Below, piece by piece: positions 1 through 9,398 of a DNA stretch of 64,000 bases. The notes beneath the pieces are model-generated. The model was not told the origin of the DNA. It made no database searches and saw only the letters and a program-made list of their open reading frames with translations. Position numbers and translations under genes: made by a program. The number at the start of each line of letters is the position of its first letter. Within the stretch, counting starts at the first letter, position 1. Source of the DNA: Streptomyces sp. NBC_00878 (GTDB lineage: Bacteria; Actinomycetota; Actinomycetes; Streptomycetales; Streptomycetaceae); contig NZ_JAPEOK010000001.1 of assembly GCF_026341515.1 (NCBI RefSeq), positions 7,378,001 through 7,442,000 on the forward strand. The letters run 5' to 3'.

Positions 1-1595
1 CGGATGCGCGGCTTGCCCGCCTCGGCGGCGGCCTCCAGGGCCTCGATCAGCTGGGGCAGCCGCAGGAACGTGGCGTTGCCCGCCATGACGACCTTGGCGG
101 TGTCCTCCTCCAGGTGCTGCTTGATGACGGTCTGCGACATGCGAAGGGCCGCGAGGACGATGCCGGCGGCCAGGCCGAAGAGGACGCCTTCGAGGAGCGC
201 GGTCGCCACGATGACCAGCGTGGTGAGGGTCATCACCGCGAACTCGCCCCGGTCCTGGCGCCACATCTTCGGGAACTCCTCGGGGGCGAAGAGCTTCCAG
301 CCGCTGTGGACGAGGACGCCCGCGAGGACGGCGATCGGGATCAGGGCGAGGACCTGGGGCAGGAGCAGCGCGAAGGCCAGCAGCCACAGGCCGTGCAGCG
401 TACGGGACAGGCGGGTCTTGGCGCCCGCCTGGACGTTCGCGGAACTGCGGGCCACGACCGCAGTGATGGGCAGCGCGCCGAGGAGGCCCGCCACGGTGTT
501 TCCGGCGCCCTGGGCGATGAGTTCGGGGTTGTAGCGGGTGCGCGGGCCGCTGTGCATACGGTCCACTGCGGCGGCCGTGAACAGGCTCTCCGCCGAGGCG
601 ATCACCGTGAAGGTGAGGATGGCGGTGATGATCCCGACGTCGGCGAGTCCCGCGAACTCGGCCGGGCCGGGGACGTCCACGGACGCGAGCAGATTGCCCA
701 CCTGGAGCGTCTTCACGTCCACGCCCGGCAGCGAGGCGACCGCGATACCGATCCCGACGGCCACGAGCGCGGCCGGGACCTTCTTCACCGGGCCCGGCAT
801 CTTCTTCCACAGGAAGCTGAGCGCGATGGTGGCGATGCCGAGTCCTGCGGCGATCAGCGCCTGGGGGTTGGCGGAGGTGTCGGCGATCAGACCGGGGAGG
901 CCCGCCATGTTCTCGATCGGCGTGCCCGGGGCCTTGGAGTCGGACATCGGGTACAACTGGCTGAACATCAGCGGCAGTCCGATGCCCGCGAGCATGCCCT
1001 GGACGACGGCCAGCGAGATCGCCTGGAAGATCCGGCCGAGGCGGACCAGGCCCAGGACGATCTGCAGGATGCCCGAGCCGAGGACGATCACGCCGAGCAT
1101 GGCGACGCCGTACTCGACGACGGTCTCCGCCACGAGGGCCGCCAACCCGGCCGCCGGACCGCTGACTTGGAGGGTGCTGCCGCGCGCGGCGCCGACCACC
1201 AGGCCGCCGATGACACCGGAGATGATGCCCAACTCGGCGGGGACACCGGAGGCGACGGCCACGCCGATGCACAGGGGGAGCGCGACGAGGAAGACGACGA
1301 GGGAGGCGGTGATCTCGGTCGCGAGGTCGGCCTTCGGCCCCTTGGTGCTCTTGCTGGTTCCGGCGGTCTTGTTCGTCCTTGCGGTCCTTGCGGTCCTGGC
1401 GGTCTTGGTCGGCGGGGTGGCGCCCGTCGAAGTGGCTGCCGATGTGGCTGCCGAAGTGGGGGCCGAAGTGGGGGCCGGCGGGGAGATGTCCGGGGCGTAG
1501 GCGGGTGCGGTCGGGGCGGGGAAGTCCGGGACCGGCGGGGCGTCCGGCATCCTGGCGTGCGCCGGTACGCGTCCGCGTGCGTGCAGCCCGCTCAT
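1..1595 (-). CDS. SulP-family anion transporter (partial, C-terminus outside window)
   Basis: Membrane permease of the SulP family, here probably for bicarbonate or sulfate because it sits in one transcript with a carbonic anhydrase. Reading from the ATG at 1595, the first 85 or so residues are an unusual Ala/Thr/Pro/Lys tail with short repeats (PTSAPTSAATS, TARTARTART). The first membrane segment follows, with the family-typical stretch ASLVVFLVALPLCIGVAVAS. The rest, to base 1, is a string of hydrophobic segments; the C-terminus, where a STAS domain would be expected, lies outside the window. The start overlaps the carbonic anhydrase stop as ATGA, which indicates translational coupling. Substrate is inferred from context only. 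Confidence 0.85.
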   Translation of the reverse strand, partial: MSGLHARGRVPAHARMPDAPPVPDFPAPTAPAYAPDISPPAPTSAPTSAATSAATSTGATPPTKTARTARTARTNKTAGTSKSTKGPKADLATEITASLVVFLVALPLCIGVAVASGVPAELGIISGVIGGLVVGAARGSTLQVSGPAAGLAALVAETVVEYGVAMLGVIVLGSGILQIVLGLVRLGRIFQAISLAVVQGMLAGIGLPLMFSQLYPMSDSKAPGTPIENMAGLPGLIADTSANPQALIAAGLGIATIALSFLWKKMPGPVKKVPAALVAVGIGIAVASLPGVDVKTLQVGNLLASVDVPGPAEFAGLADVGIITAILTFTVIASAESLFTAAAVDRMHSGPRTRYNPELIAQGAGNTVAGLLGALPITAVVARSSANVQAGAKTRLSRTLHGLWLLAFALLLPQVLALIPIAVLAGVLVHSGWKLFAPEEFPKMWRQDRGEFAVMTLTTLVIVATALLEGVLFGLAAGIVLAALRMSQTVIKQHLEEDTAKVVMAGNATFLRLPQLIEALEAAAEAGKPRI

Positions 1596-2197
1596 GCGGC
1601 GTGCACCCGGAAGCTGCCGTCCTCGTCCAACTCGTGGACCTGGCCGGTGTCGACCTCGTAGTACCAGCCGTGCAGCCGCAGCCGTCCCGCGTCGAGCCGT
1701 GGCTTGGTCACCGGGTAACTCCGCAGAGCCGCAAGCTGGTTGACGACGTTGAGCTGGGCCACGGCGGGCATCGACGGGTCCTCGAATGCTCCGTCGAGCA
1801 ACGGCGCGAGCTCCGGGCGGGCCAGGTCCAGCCAGGCGTCCACACCGGGCAGCGCGGACAGGTCGTCGCCGGACTTCAGAGCGCCCATCGCGCCGCAGTG
1901 GGAATGGCCGCACACGACGATGTCCTGAACGCCGAGCACCTCCAGTGCGTACTCGATGGTGGCGGCCTCGCCGGAGGCGCCCTGCCGCCCGTGCGGTGGA
2001 ACGATATTGCCCGCGTTCCGCAGCTCGAATATCTCTCCGGGCCGTGCGCCCGTGATCAGGGCGGGTATGACCCGTGAGTCCGAGCAGGTAATGAACAATG
2101 CCTCCGGATATTGGCCTTCGGCCAGTTTCCGGTATTCGCCGCTCTCGAAATCGACGCGCCTCTTGAACGAGCGGGCGCGGTCCAGCAGTGCCTTCAC
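1592..2197 (-). CDS. Beta-class carbonic anhydrase
   Basis: Cytoplasmic zinc enzyme interconverting CO2 and bicarbonate. The 201-residue protein has the beta-class zinc site: C38 with the D40-R42 dyad (ITCSDSR), and H98 and C101 (VCGHSHCGA). It is the first gene of a two-gene transcript; its TGA overlaps the ATG of the SulP transporter. A transporter next to a carbonic anhydrase is a known bicarbonate-supply arrangement, so the pair probably feeds carboxylation reactions or buffers pH. Length is normal for the bacterial family. Confidence 0.93.
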   Translation of the reverse strand: MKALLDRARSFKRRVDFESGEYRKLAEGQYPEALFITCSDSRVIPALITGARPGEIFELRNAGNIVPPHGRQGASGEAATIEYALEVLGVQDIVVCGHSHCGAMGALKSGDDLSALPGVDAWLDLARPELAPLLDGAFEDPSMPAVAQLNVVNQLAALRSYPVTKPRLDAGRLRLHGWYYEVDTGQVHELDEDGSFRVHAA

Positions 2198-2482
2198 GGT
2201 TCCTCCCGGCAGGGGGTTCGACCAGGGCTTTCCCGTCGTGCTCTCACCGTAGAGGGGCTACTGCCAGGCGAAGGTTAAGAGAACACTAGAGCAGGGCCAG
2301 GGATGGCCCATATTTCGTCCCGGCGGCCTGAATCCTCGTCGCCTACAAGCCATCCAGGGGCGGTTTTGAGCGGCCGGTCACATTGCCTTGGGTATAGGAG
2401 ACGTGCCTATGACTGCTCTTGTAGCGTGTGCCCTCCACGGCACGGAATTCGTGCTGTCCGGATTCATGGGGAGACAGGGCGT

Positions 2483-4636
2483 ATGGGCGTACGAGTGCTG
2501 CTCATCGAGGACGACGAGACGATCGCCGAGCCGCTCGCCGAGGGTCTGGGTCACTTCGGGCTGACGGTCGACCACGTCTCGACCGGGGCCGCCGGGCTGA
2601 GAGGGCCGTACGGCGATGTCGTCCTGCTCGACCTGGGGTTGCCCGACATGGACGGCATCGACGTCTGCCGTGGGATCCGGCAGTACTCCGACGTGCCCGT
2701 CATCATCCTCAGCGCGCGCGGCGAGGAGGCCGACCGCGTCCTGGGTCTGGAACTCGGCGCCGACGACTACCTGGCGAAGCCCTTCAGCCTGCGTGAACTG
2801 GTGGCCCGGATCAGGGCGGTCACGCGCCGTACCCAGCCGGGCCGCGGCCTGCAACAGGGCCTGCAACAGGGCCTGACGGAGGGTGAGTTCATGGCGACGC
2901 CGCCCGGTGGGACACCTGTGGTGGGCCCGTTCGGTGCGGGTCCGCTCGGCACGGGCGCGTTCGGAATGGGTCCGCTCGGATCGGGTCCGATCGGTACGGG
3001 GACCCTCGGCTCGGGTCCGATCGGTACGGGTCCGATCGGCACAGGGACCCTTGGTGCGGGCGTGCGGGTGACCGGCCTGCTCGGTGACGGGTCGACCACC
3101 GCCGGGTCGCTCGGTGCCGGGTCTGCGGATTCCGGCCCTTCGGATTCCGGCCCTTCGGGCGTCGGCTCTTCGGGAGTTGGCCCTTCGGGCGTCGGCTCTT
3201 CGGGCGTCGGCTCTTCGGGCGTCGGGCCTTCGGGTGTGGGGCCTTCGGGTGTGGGGCCTTCGGGTGTCGGGCCTTCGGGTGTCGGCTCGTCCGACTGGCG
3301 GTCTCGTTCCGAGGGGGCGTACGAGTCGGCGTCCTCGCCGAGTGCCGGATCCTCCGCCGCCCGGCTTCGCGCCGCGGAACCGCGGGACGAGAAGCCGTTC
3401 AGGGGCGAGTCGTTCAGCGCCGAGCCGTTCGCGGGTGAGTCGTTCTCCGCGGGGCCGGACACGGCTGGGCGCGACACCGCGCGGCGGGACGCCGCAGGGT
3501 GGGGTGGTTCCGGGCGAGGCGGCTCCGGGCGGGGCAAATCCCGGCGGGGCATTGGCAGTCGGGGCATTGCCGGTTCGGACGAACCGGGGCCGGCTGTCGC
3601 GGGGGCGGATGCCACATCGCCCGCGCGGCCGTCGTACGACCGGTTCGACGGCACCGGCGCACGGTCTTTGTACGACCCGTCCGACGGCATCCGCACGCCG
3701 TCTTCGTACGACCCCACCGACGGCAACGGCACGCCGTCTTCGTACGACCCGTCCGCAGCGACTCGCACGCCGGACCCGTACGACTCCGCCGACTCCGGCG
3801 AGTCCGCCGGGCGCACCCGCGCATCGACCTCGTACGAACTTCCCGGAGACACCCGGGCCGTCGACCCGTACGACCTGTCGTCCGGCGCCGCCCGTTCCTC
3901 CGGCCCGTACGACTCCTACGACCAGCCGTCCGGTGTTGGACCTTCCGGTATGGGGCGGCGCTTCGAGGAGTCCTCGCGTTCCTTCGACGCCGGGCCGGCC
4001 TTCGAGTTCGCGCCGCCGGTCCCGGCCGGGCGGCCGCGGCGGGAGCCGTCGGCGGGGCTTGCCGAGAGCGCACCTGATGCCGAGCCGGGGGCGGAGTCGG
4101 CCGCCGAGGAGCCGTCCGCCCCCGGCCCCCTCGTCGTCGACCGCCGCACCCGGCAGGTCTGGGTGGGTGACGCACCGGTCTCGCTGACGCCGAAGGAGTT
4201 CGAACTGCTCGCGCTGCTCACCGAGGACCCCGGAGCGGTCTACTCGCGGCAGCAGATCCTGGACCGGGTGTGGGACCCGCACTACCAGGGACCGACCAAG
4301 ACGCTGGACGTCCATGTCGCCACGCTGCGAAGGAAGTTGGGGAACTCGGCGTGGATCCAGACCCTGCGCGGGGTCGGATTCAGACTCGCCGTGCAGAACC
4401 GGCCGCCCTCGGCGGGCGGAACCGTGAGTGGGGCGACGGGCGGCTCGTACGGGGAGCAGCCCGGCAGACGGAACGACTCATCCGGCACGCCCGGCACGCC
4501 CGGCACGCCCGGCACGCCCGGCACGCCCGGCTCGTACGGATCGTTCGAGTCGTTCGAGTCGTTCGGGTCGAGTGGCGCGCACGACGACCTTCCGGGCGGC
4601 GGATCCCAAGGAGCCCGGCCGGCGGCCTTCCGGTGA
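2483..4636 (+). CDS. OmpR-family response regulator with a giant repetitive linker
   Basis: DNA-binding response regulator of the two-component system completed by the next gene. Receiver domain at residues 1-118: acidic pocket E9/D10/D11, phospho-acceptor D50 (VVLLDLGLPD), K99 (YLAKPF). Winged-helix domain at about 545-640 (SLTPKEFELLALL, then the recognition segment TLDVHVATLRRKLG). Family members are about 220-240 residues; this one is 717. The extra is a low-complexity linker of about 425 residues with three repeat zones: G-x-G-P-I/L units (2930-3060), pentapeptide SGVGP/S units (3160-3290), and degenerate SYDP-type units (3630-3930). A C-terminal tail adds a PGT tripeptide run (4486-4530). 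Start chosen at ATG 2483 because the receiver fold begins there. Its stop overlaps the kinase start as GTGA. Confidence 0.88.
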   Translation: MGVRVLLIEDDETIAEPLAEGLGHFGLTVDHVSTGAAGLRGPYGDVVLLDLGLPDMDGIDVCRGIRQYSDVPVIILSARGEEADRVLGLELGADDYLAKPFSLRELVARIRAVTRRTQPGRGLQQGLQQGLTEGEFMATPPGGTPVVGPFGAGPLGTGAFGMGPLGSGPIGTGTLGSGPIGTGPIGTGTLGAGVRVTGLLGDGSTTAGSLGAGSADSGPSDSGPSGVGSSGVGPSGVGSSGVGSSGVGPSGVGPSGVGPSGVGPSGVGSSDWRSRSEGAYESASSPSAGSSAARLRAAEPRDEKPFRGESFSAEPFAGESFSAGPDTAGRDTARRDAAGWGGSGRGGSGRGKSRRGIGSRGIAGSDEPGPAVAGADATSPARPSYDRFDGTGARSLYDPSDGIRTPSSYDPTDGNGTPSSYDPSAATRTPDPYDSADSGESAGRTRASTSYELPGDTRAVDPYDLSSGAARSSGPYDSYDQPSGVGPSGMGRRFEESSRSFDAGPAFEFAPPVPAGRPRREPSAGLAESAPDAEPGAESAAEEPSAPGPLVVDRRTRQVWVGDAPVSLTPKEFELLALLTEDPGAVYSRQQILDRVWDPHYQGPTKTLDVHVATLRRKLGNSAWIQTLRGVGFRLAVQNRPPSAGGTVSGATGGSYGEQPGRRNDSSGTPGTPGTPGTPGTPGSYGSFESFESFGSSGAHDDLPGGGSQGARPAAFR

Positions 4637-6105
4637 CGCGTCGGCTCCTGCTCAGTTACCTGAGCCTCGCCGTGTTGCTCCTGCTCTGCCTGGAGATCCC
4701 GTTGGGCTTCGTCTACTCCCGCGGCGAGCGCGAGCGGGTCACCAACCTGGCGAAGGAGGAGGCGGAGTCGGTCTCCGCGTACGCGTCGCTGGCCCTCTCC
4801 ATGGGCGGCCGCGCGGGACGGGACCTGCCCGGCAGGGTGAGCCGCTGCGCGGACCGCATCGACGGCAAGGTGGTGGTCGTCGACCGTTCCGGCGCGTTGG
4901 TCACCAGTTCGCACACCCTGTCGGCGGCGGAGACGCAGGGCCTCGCCACCCGTCCCGGGATCGCGGCGGCGCTGCGGGGAGCGGCCACGCAGGACGTCCG
5001 TACCTCCACCATCGGCGGCGTCCAGTACCTGTCGGTCGCGGCCCCGATCGCGCAGGGCTCGTACGAACAGGGCGCCGTGTGGATCACGTTGCCCACGCGG
5101 ATGGTGCAGGCCCGGGTGCACCATGTCTGGCTGCTGCTGGCGCTCGGCGGGCTCGCGGCCCTCACCGCCGTCGCGGTCATCGGCTTCGCCATCGCCCGCT
5201 GGACCGGCCGCCCCATCCGTGAACTGGAGCGCGCCACGCACGAGTTGGCCGAGGGCGGCCCGTCCACACCGGTGGCGATCACCAAGGGACCGCCGGAGGT
5301 ACGGAGCCTCGCGGCCACCTTCAACCGCACCGCGGCCCGCCTCGAACACCTCCTCGCCTCCCAGCGCGCCTTCGCGGGCGAGGCCTCGCACCAGCTCAAG
5401 ACGCCCCTCGCCGCGCTGCGACTGCGCCTGGAGAACCTGGAGTCCGACATCGCCCTGCACGCCCGGGGCAACCTGACCGCCGCGATGACCGAGACCGACC
5501 GGCTCGCCAGGATGGTCGAGGGGCTGCTGGCGATGGCCCGGCTCGACGAGAGCGCGGCGGTGCGCGAGCCGGTTGACCTGGACCGGGTCTGCGCGGAGCG
5601 GCACCGGGCCTGGGCGCCGATGTTCGAGCAGTACGGCGTACAGCTCGTGCTGCTCGGCGACTACGGCGGACCGGTCCTCGCCCTGCCCGGCGCGGTCGAG
5701 CAGATCCTGGACAACCTGCTGTCCAACGCACTGCGCGTGGCGCCCCGTCACTCCACGGTGTCCATCGACCTGCGCAGGCCCGAGACCCACGAACGCCGCT
5801 TCCACCACCGCCCGGCGGGCCCGGACCGCGTCGAACTGCACGTCACGGACGAGGGCCCCGGCATGACCGAGGAACAGCGCCGCCGCGCCTTCGACCGCTT
5901 CTGGCGCGCTCCCGACGCGCCGAAGGGCGGTACGGGGCTGGGTCTGGCCCTCGTCCAGCGGCTTGCCCATGCGAGCGGAGGTGACGTCCTGCTCCGTGCC
6001 GGTGCCTCCGGCGGTTTGGACGCGGTGGTCCGGCTGGCGCCGGGCGGTGGTGGCTCGGCGGCTTCCCCGAGACCGTTGGAGAGCGCGGCTCAACGGGTGT
6101 TCTGA
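4633..6105 (+). CDS. Sensor histidine kinase
   Basis: Membrane sensor kinase that should phosphorylate the preceding regulator. The 490-residue protein starts at GTG 4633, overlapping the regulator stop. First membrane segment at residues 4-26, extracytoplasmic loop of about 135 residues, second membrane segment near 163-186, then HAMP. Phospho-acceptor H253 lies in the H-box EASHQLKTPLAAL. ATPase boxes: N-box at about 357 (QILDNLLSNAL), G1 at about 405 (DEGPGM), G2 at about 432 (GGTGLGLALV). All catalytic boxes are intact, so a working kinase is expected. The signal sensed is unknown. Confidence 0.92.
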   Translation: MTRRLLLSYLSLAVLLLLCLEIPLGFVYSRGERERVTNLAKEEAESVSAYASLALSMGGRAGRDLPGRVSRCADRIDGKVVVVDRSGALVTSSHTLSAAETQGLATRPGIAAALRGAATQDVRTSTIGGVQYLSVAAPIAQGSYEQGAVWITLPTRMVQARVHHVWLLLALGGLAALTAVAVIGFAIARWTGRPIRELERATHELAEGGPSTPVAITKGPPEVRSLAATFNRTAARLEHLLASQRAFAGEASHQLKTPLAALRLRLENLESDIALHARGNLTAAMTETDRLARMVEGLLAMARLDESAAVREPVDLDRVCAERHRAWAPMFEQYGVQLVLLGDYGGPVLALPGAVEQILDNLLSNALRVAPRHSTVSIDLRRPETHERRFHHRPAGPDRVELHVTDEGPGMTEEQRRRAFDRFWRAPDAPKGGTGLGLALVQRLAHASGGDVLLRAGASGGLDAVVRLAPGGGGSAASPRPLESAAQRVF

Positions 6106-6145
6106 GGCTCGCGCGGTAGGGCATGAAGGCCTGCGGGTTTGTTGT

Positions 6146-6210
6146 GGCTGGTCGCGCCCACGATGGGGGTCCCCCCGCTCGAGCGAAGCCGAGAGTGGGG
6201 GAGGAGCCGC
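6146..6210. repeat. 65-bp dispersed repeat, copy A
   Basis: This 65-bp sequence recurs as its reverse complement at 8686-8750 with one mismatch. It contains an internal imperfect hairpin (CCCCCGCTCGAGCG, with AGAGTGGGGGAG beyond it). Similar motifs (TGGTCGCGCC, GCGGGGAACTG) are familiar intergenic repeats in Streptomyces genomes. The two copies bracket the SDR and MFS genes. Confidence 0.85.
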
Positions 6211-6285
6211 CTATCGACACAGCCCCGCGCCCAGAAAGACGGGGCCGCGCCCCTGCCTTTCGTCGACGTCATCGCGTGTCACCCA

Positions 6286-7053
6286 CTACAGCGACGAACC
6301 CCCGTCGATCACCAGGTCCGTGCCGATCACGGACGCCGCGGCGTCGGAGGCCAGGTACAGAACGGCCTCGGCCACCTCCTCCGTCGACGAGACGCGGCCG
6401 AGCGGCGACTCCTCCTTCATCCGCGCGGCGCGGTCGGCGTCGGTCTCGCCGGGCCGCAGCGACATGGTGGTCGCGGAGGCGCCGGGGCTCACGGCGTTGA
6501 TACGGATGCCGTCGGAGACGTGGTCGAGGGCGGCGCCGGCGGTGAGCGCGGAGACGGCGGCCTTGGAGGCGGCGTACGCGGTGGTGTTGGGCCACTGCAT
6601 GTGCGCGCCCAGGTTGGAGGAGACGTTGACGATCGCCCCGCCGCCCGGCTGGGTCCGCATCTGCAGGACCTCGGCCCGCAGGGCGAGGAGTACACCGGTG
6701 ACGTTGATGTCGAGCAGCGTCCGCCAGTCCTCCTCGGGGAGGTCGGCGATGGGCTGTCCGCCGCGGAAGACGCCCGCGTTGTTCACGGCGACGTCGAGAG
6801 AGCCGAAGCGGTCGACCGCCGTGCGGACGAGCGCCGCCATGTCCGCGGCGCTTGCCACGTCGGCGACCTGCGCGACCGCCGTGCCACCGGCCCGTTCGGC
6901 GAGAGCGACGGTCTCGTCGAGCGTCTCCCGGGTACGGCCCGCCACGACGACGGAGGCGCCCTCGGCGGCGAACGCGAGCGCGACGGCCCGCCCGATCCCG
7001 GTTCCGCCCCCGGTGACGAGGACGGTGCGCTGCGAGAAGCGGATGCGGTTCAT
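6286..7053 (-). CDS. Short-chain dehydrogenase/reductase (SDR)
   Basis: NAD(P)-dependent oxidoreductase of the classical SDR type, 255 residues. Visible motifs are the nucleotide-binding TGGGTGIG near residue 14, NNAG, the active-site Ser in VNVSS and YAASK, and the C-terminal IDGGSSL. It lies 72 bases downstream of the MFS transporter on the same strand and is probably co-transcribed with it under the TetR operator at 8603. The substrate is not apparent. Pairing with an efflux pump suggests modification of a toxic carbonyl or alcohol, which is inference. Confidence 0.92.
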   Translation of the reverse strand: MNRIRFSQRTVLVTGGGTGIGRAVALAFAAEGASVVVAGRTRETLDETVALAERAGGTAVAQVADVASAADMAALVRTAVDRFGSLDVAVNNAGVFRGGQPIADLPEEDWRTLLDINVTGVLLALRAEVLQMRTQPGGGAIVNVSSNLGAHMQWPNTTAYAASKAAVSALTAGAALDHVSDGIRINAVSPGASATTMSLRPGETDADRAARMKEESPLGRVSSTEEVAEAVLYLASDAAASVIGTDLVIDGGSSL

Positions 7054-7125
7054 GAGTAACTCCCTTTCGGAGAAAGCTGGTTGGGGAACCGGACAAGGTG
7101 AGTTGGGGAACGTGGACGTGTGGGA

Positions 7126-8586
7126 TCAGCGACGCGCGAGGCGTAGGGCCAGGGCGGCGGTGCCGAAGAGGACCGCTGTCACCGCGAGACTCGCCGCGTC
7201 GCCGCCGACGGCGAGCAACAGGGCGAAGACGACGGTCGGCCCGGTCTCCATCGCCGTGTTGTGCACACCGCCCGCGAGCCCGGTCCGCTCCGCGGGCACC
7301 CGGTCGGTGGCCAGCACGGCGGCCCCGGCGAAGGAGGCGGCGACCCCGGCGGCCAGCAGGACGAAGCCGGGAAGAAGCCCGTACGCGTACGGGATGTCAC
7401 CACCGAATCCACCGGAACCACCAAATCCACCGGAACCACCAAATCCACCGGAACCACCAAATCCGCTGAATCCGCCGAATCCCGTGAGCGCGAGCAGCGT
7501 GAGGCCCACCGCACCGACGGCCAGCCCGAAGCCGGTGACGACGGCCGCTCCGTACCGCCCGACGAGCCGCCCCGCCACTCGGCCGGACGCGAGGAGCGCC
7601 ACGGCGAACGGTACGAACGCGGCCGACGTCCGCAACGCCGACCAACCGCGGTCGTCCTGCAGATGGAGCGAGAACACTACGAAGACGGTCGAGGTCCCGG
7701 CCGCGGTCAGCGCGGTGGCGGCGAGCCCGAGCGCGCGCCGCCCGTCGAGCAGGAAGCGCGGCGGCAGCAGCGGATCACGCGCCCGCCGCTCGACCTGGAC
7801 GAACACGACCAGCAGGACGACTCCGGCGGCCAGTGGCCCGAGCACCCGGCCCGATGTCCAGGGCCACGCGTCGGTGAGGACGAGCCCGTAGCTGGCGGAG
7901 GCCAGCCCGGCTGTGGCCAAGAGGGCGCCGGGGACGTCGAGTTGGGGGCGGGCGGGGTGCGCGGACCCGCTGTTCCCGGAGTGCGCTCGGGTCGCCTCGG
8001 GCGGCAGCACCCGGGGCGGCAGCACCCGGGGCGCCAGCGCGAGCGCCGCCACCGTCGCGGCGAGCGGTACGGCGAAGGCCCAACGCCAGGACAAAAGCGC
8101 CGAGATGACGCCGGAGAGCAGATTGCCCGCCGTGGCACCGAGGACCGAAAGCCCGCCCCAGGTCGCCATCGCGCCCCGGTACGCGGCGGGGGAGGGGAAC
8201 ACCGTCCGCAGCACCGCCATCGCGGCCGGCGCGATCAGGGCCGCGCCCGCGCCCTGGGCGAACCGGGCCGCGAGCAGCGTGCCGTAACCGGGAGCGAGCG
8301 GGGCGGCGACCGACGCGACCCCGAACACCAGCAGCCCAGCGGTGAGCGTCCGATGCCCGCCGTACCGGTCGGCGAGCCGCCCCCCGAACAGCAACAGCCC
8401 GGCGAACGTCAGCCCGTACGCCGCACTGAGCAGAATCAACTCCTCGCGCCGCACCCCGAATTCGTCCCCGATCCCCGGCAGCGGCACGGCCACGGCGGCC
8501 AACGTGAAGATCAGCATGACCTGCACGCCACCGAGCAGTACGAACGCGGCTCGGCTGGAGCGGGATGTGATCACGGCAACGGCCAC
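7126..8586 (-). CDS. MFS efflux transporter
   Basis: Drug-efflux-type major facilitator with about 14 hydrophobic segments in 486 residues; GRLADRYGGHRT after the second segment is the family A-motif. GTG start at 8586 is preceded by AGGGGGA. A Gly/Phe insert (GFGGSGGFGGSGGF, bases 7396-7480) sits between two membrane segments near the C-terminal third. It is encoded by an 18-bp tandem repeat and is not a usual part of the family. The gene begins 17 bases from a TetR-type operator (8603-8616) and is followed by the SDR. Confidence 0.9.
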   Translation of the reverse strand: MAVAVITSRSSRAAFVLLGGVQVMLIFTLAAVAVPLPGIGDEFGVRREELILLSAAYGLTFAGLLLFGGRLADRYGGHRTLTAGLLVFGVASVAAPLAPGYGTLLAARFAQGAGAALIAPAAMAVLRTVFPSPAAYRGAMATWGGLSVLGATAGNLLSGVISALLSWRWAFAVPLAATVAALALAPRVLPPRVLPPEATRAHSGNSGSAHPARPQLDVPGALLATAGLASASYGLVLTDAWPWTSGRVLGPLAAGVVLLVVFVQVERRARDPLLPPRFLLDGRRALGLAATALTAAGTSTVFVVFSLHLQDDRGWSALRTSAAFVPFAVALLASGRVAGRLVGRYGAAVVTGFGLAVGAVGLTLLALTGFGGFSGFGGSGGFGGSGGFGGSGGFGGDIPYAYGLLPGFVLLAAGVAASFAGAAVLATDRVPAERTGLAGGVHNTAMETGPTVVFALLLAVGGDAASLAVTAVLFGTAALALRLARR

Positions 8587-8602
8587 GAGTTCCCCCTAAC
8601 TA

Positions 8603-8616
8603 GACCGATCGTTTCA
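8603..8616. promoter_or_regulatory. TetR operator, MFS/SDR promoter
   Basis: The motif GACCGATCGTTTCA lies 17 bases upstream of the MFS start. The same 14 bases recur in inverse orientation upstream of the neighbouring TetR gene (9399-9412). Identity at two promoters of one locus supports a shared operator. Confidence 0.75.
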
Positions 8617-8685
8617 AAAAGAGGGCAGCAATTCAGGGGTGCGGGGAACTGTGCAATCTTTTAGGGGCGCGAGGCTCTGGCATGT

Positions 8686-8750
8686 GCGGCTCCTCCCCCA
8701 CTCTCGGCTTCGCTCGAGCGGGGGAACCCCCATCGTGGGCGCGACCAGCC
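8686..8750. repeat. 65-bp dispersed repeat, copy B (inverted)
   Basis: Reverse complement of 6146-6210 with a single base difference. It lies between the MFS promoter and the 3' end of the TetR gene. A related fragment (GGGGTGCGGGGAACTGTG) is just upstream, near 8637. Confidence 0.85.
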
Positions 8751-8792
8751 CCCACCGGCCCGCCGATGGCAACGTGCATGGGGCGGGCGGTG

Positions 8793-9377
8793 TCAGTCGA
8801 GCAAGGTGAGAGCCTGCTCAGCCGCATCCCGAACCCGCCCGGGCTCCGCCGATGCCTTGCCGACCACCCGCAACCCCTGCATCAACACCAGCAACATCCG
8901 AGCCAGCGCCCGAGGATCCCGATCCTCCGCAAGCTCCCCCTGCGCCTGCGCACGCACCAGCGCCGAGTGCATCAGGGTCTCGATGTGGTCCCAGCTGAGC
9001 TCGACCCGCCGGGCCGCCGAAGTGTCGTGAGGCGCCAGCTCGGCCGCCGTGTTGGTGACGAAACAGCCGTTGAGGCGGCAGGACTCGTCCGCCGCCTCGG
9101 CCGCGAACCGCCGTACCAGCGCACGCACGGCGGGCAACGCCGCCCCCGCCTGCGACAGTTCGCGCAACATCAGCGCATCGCTCGACTCCCCGTACCGGTC
9201 CAGTGCCTTCAGGTACAGCTCGTGCTTGTTGCCGAAGGTCGCGTAGATGCTGGCGCGCCCGACGCCGAGGTGCTCGACGAGGTCCGCCATCGACGTCGCC
9301 TCGTAGCCGCGCCGCCAGAACAGCTCGAGGGCCGACTGCAGCGCGGCGTCCGGATCGAACTCCTTGGTCCTGGCCAC
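8793..9377 (-). CDS. TetR-family repressor
   Basis: Transcriptional regulator of 194 residues. The N-terminal helix-turn-helix is clear (TSMADLVEHLGVGRASIYATFGNKHELY, residues 29-56), followed by a helical ligand-binding domain. The GTG start is 22 bases from an operator copy at 9399-9412, which predicts autoregulation. The matching copy upstream of the MFS gene predicts repression of the MFS/SDR operon. Domain order and length are typical. Confidence 0.93.
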   Translation of the reverse strand: MARTKEFDPDAALQSALELFWRRGYEATSMADLVEHLGVGRASIYATFGNKHELYLKALDRYGESSDALMLRELSQAGAALPAVRALVRRFAAEAADESCRLNGCFVTNTAAELAPHDTSAARRVELSWDHIETLMHSALVRAQAQGELAEDRDPRALARMLLVLMQGLRVVGKASAEPGRVRDAAEQALTLLD

Positions 9378-9398
9378 GTACCGCAGCCTAGGCCTTTC

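Noticed and set aside
3160..3290. CRISPR-like array
   Set aside because: The units are contiguous 15-bp coding repeats with no spacers and no cas genes.
2378..4315. Long antisense frame opposite the response regulator
   Set aside because: It mirrors the low-complexity linker and has no domain, signal or ribosome-binding site.
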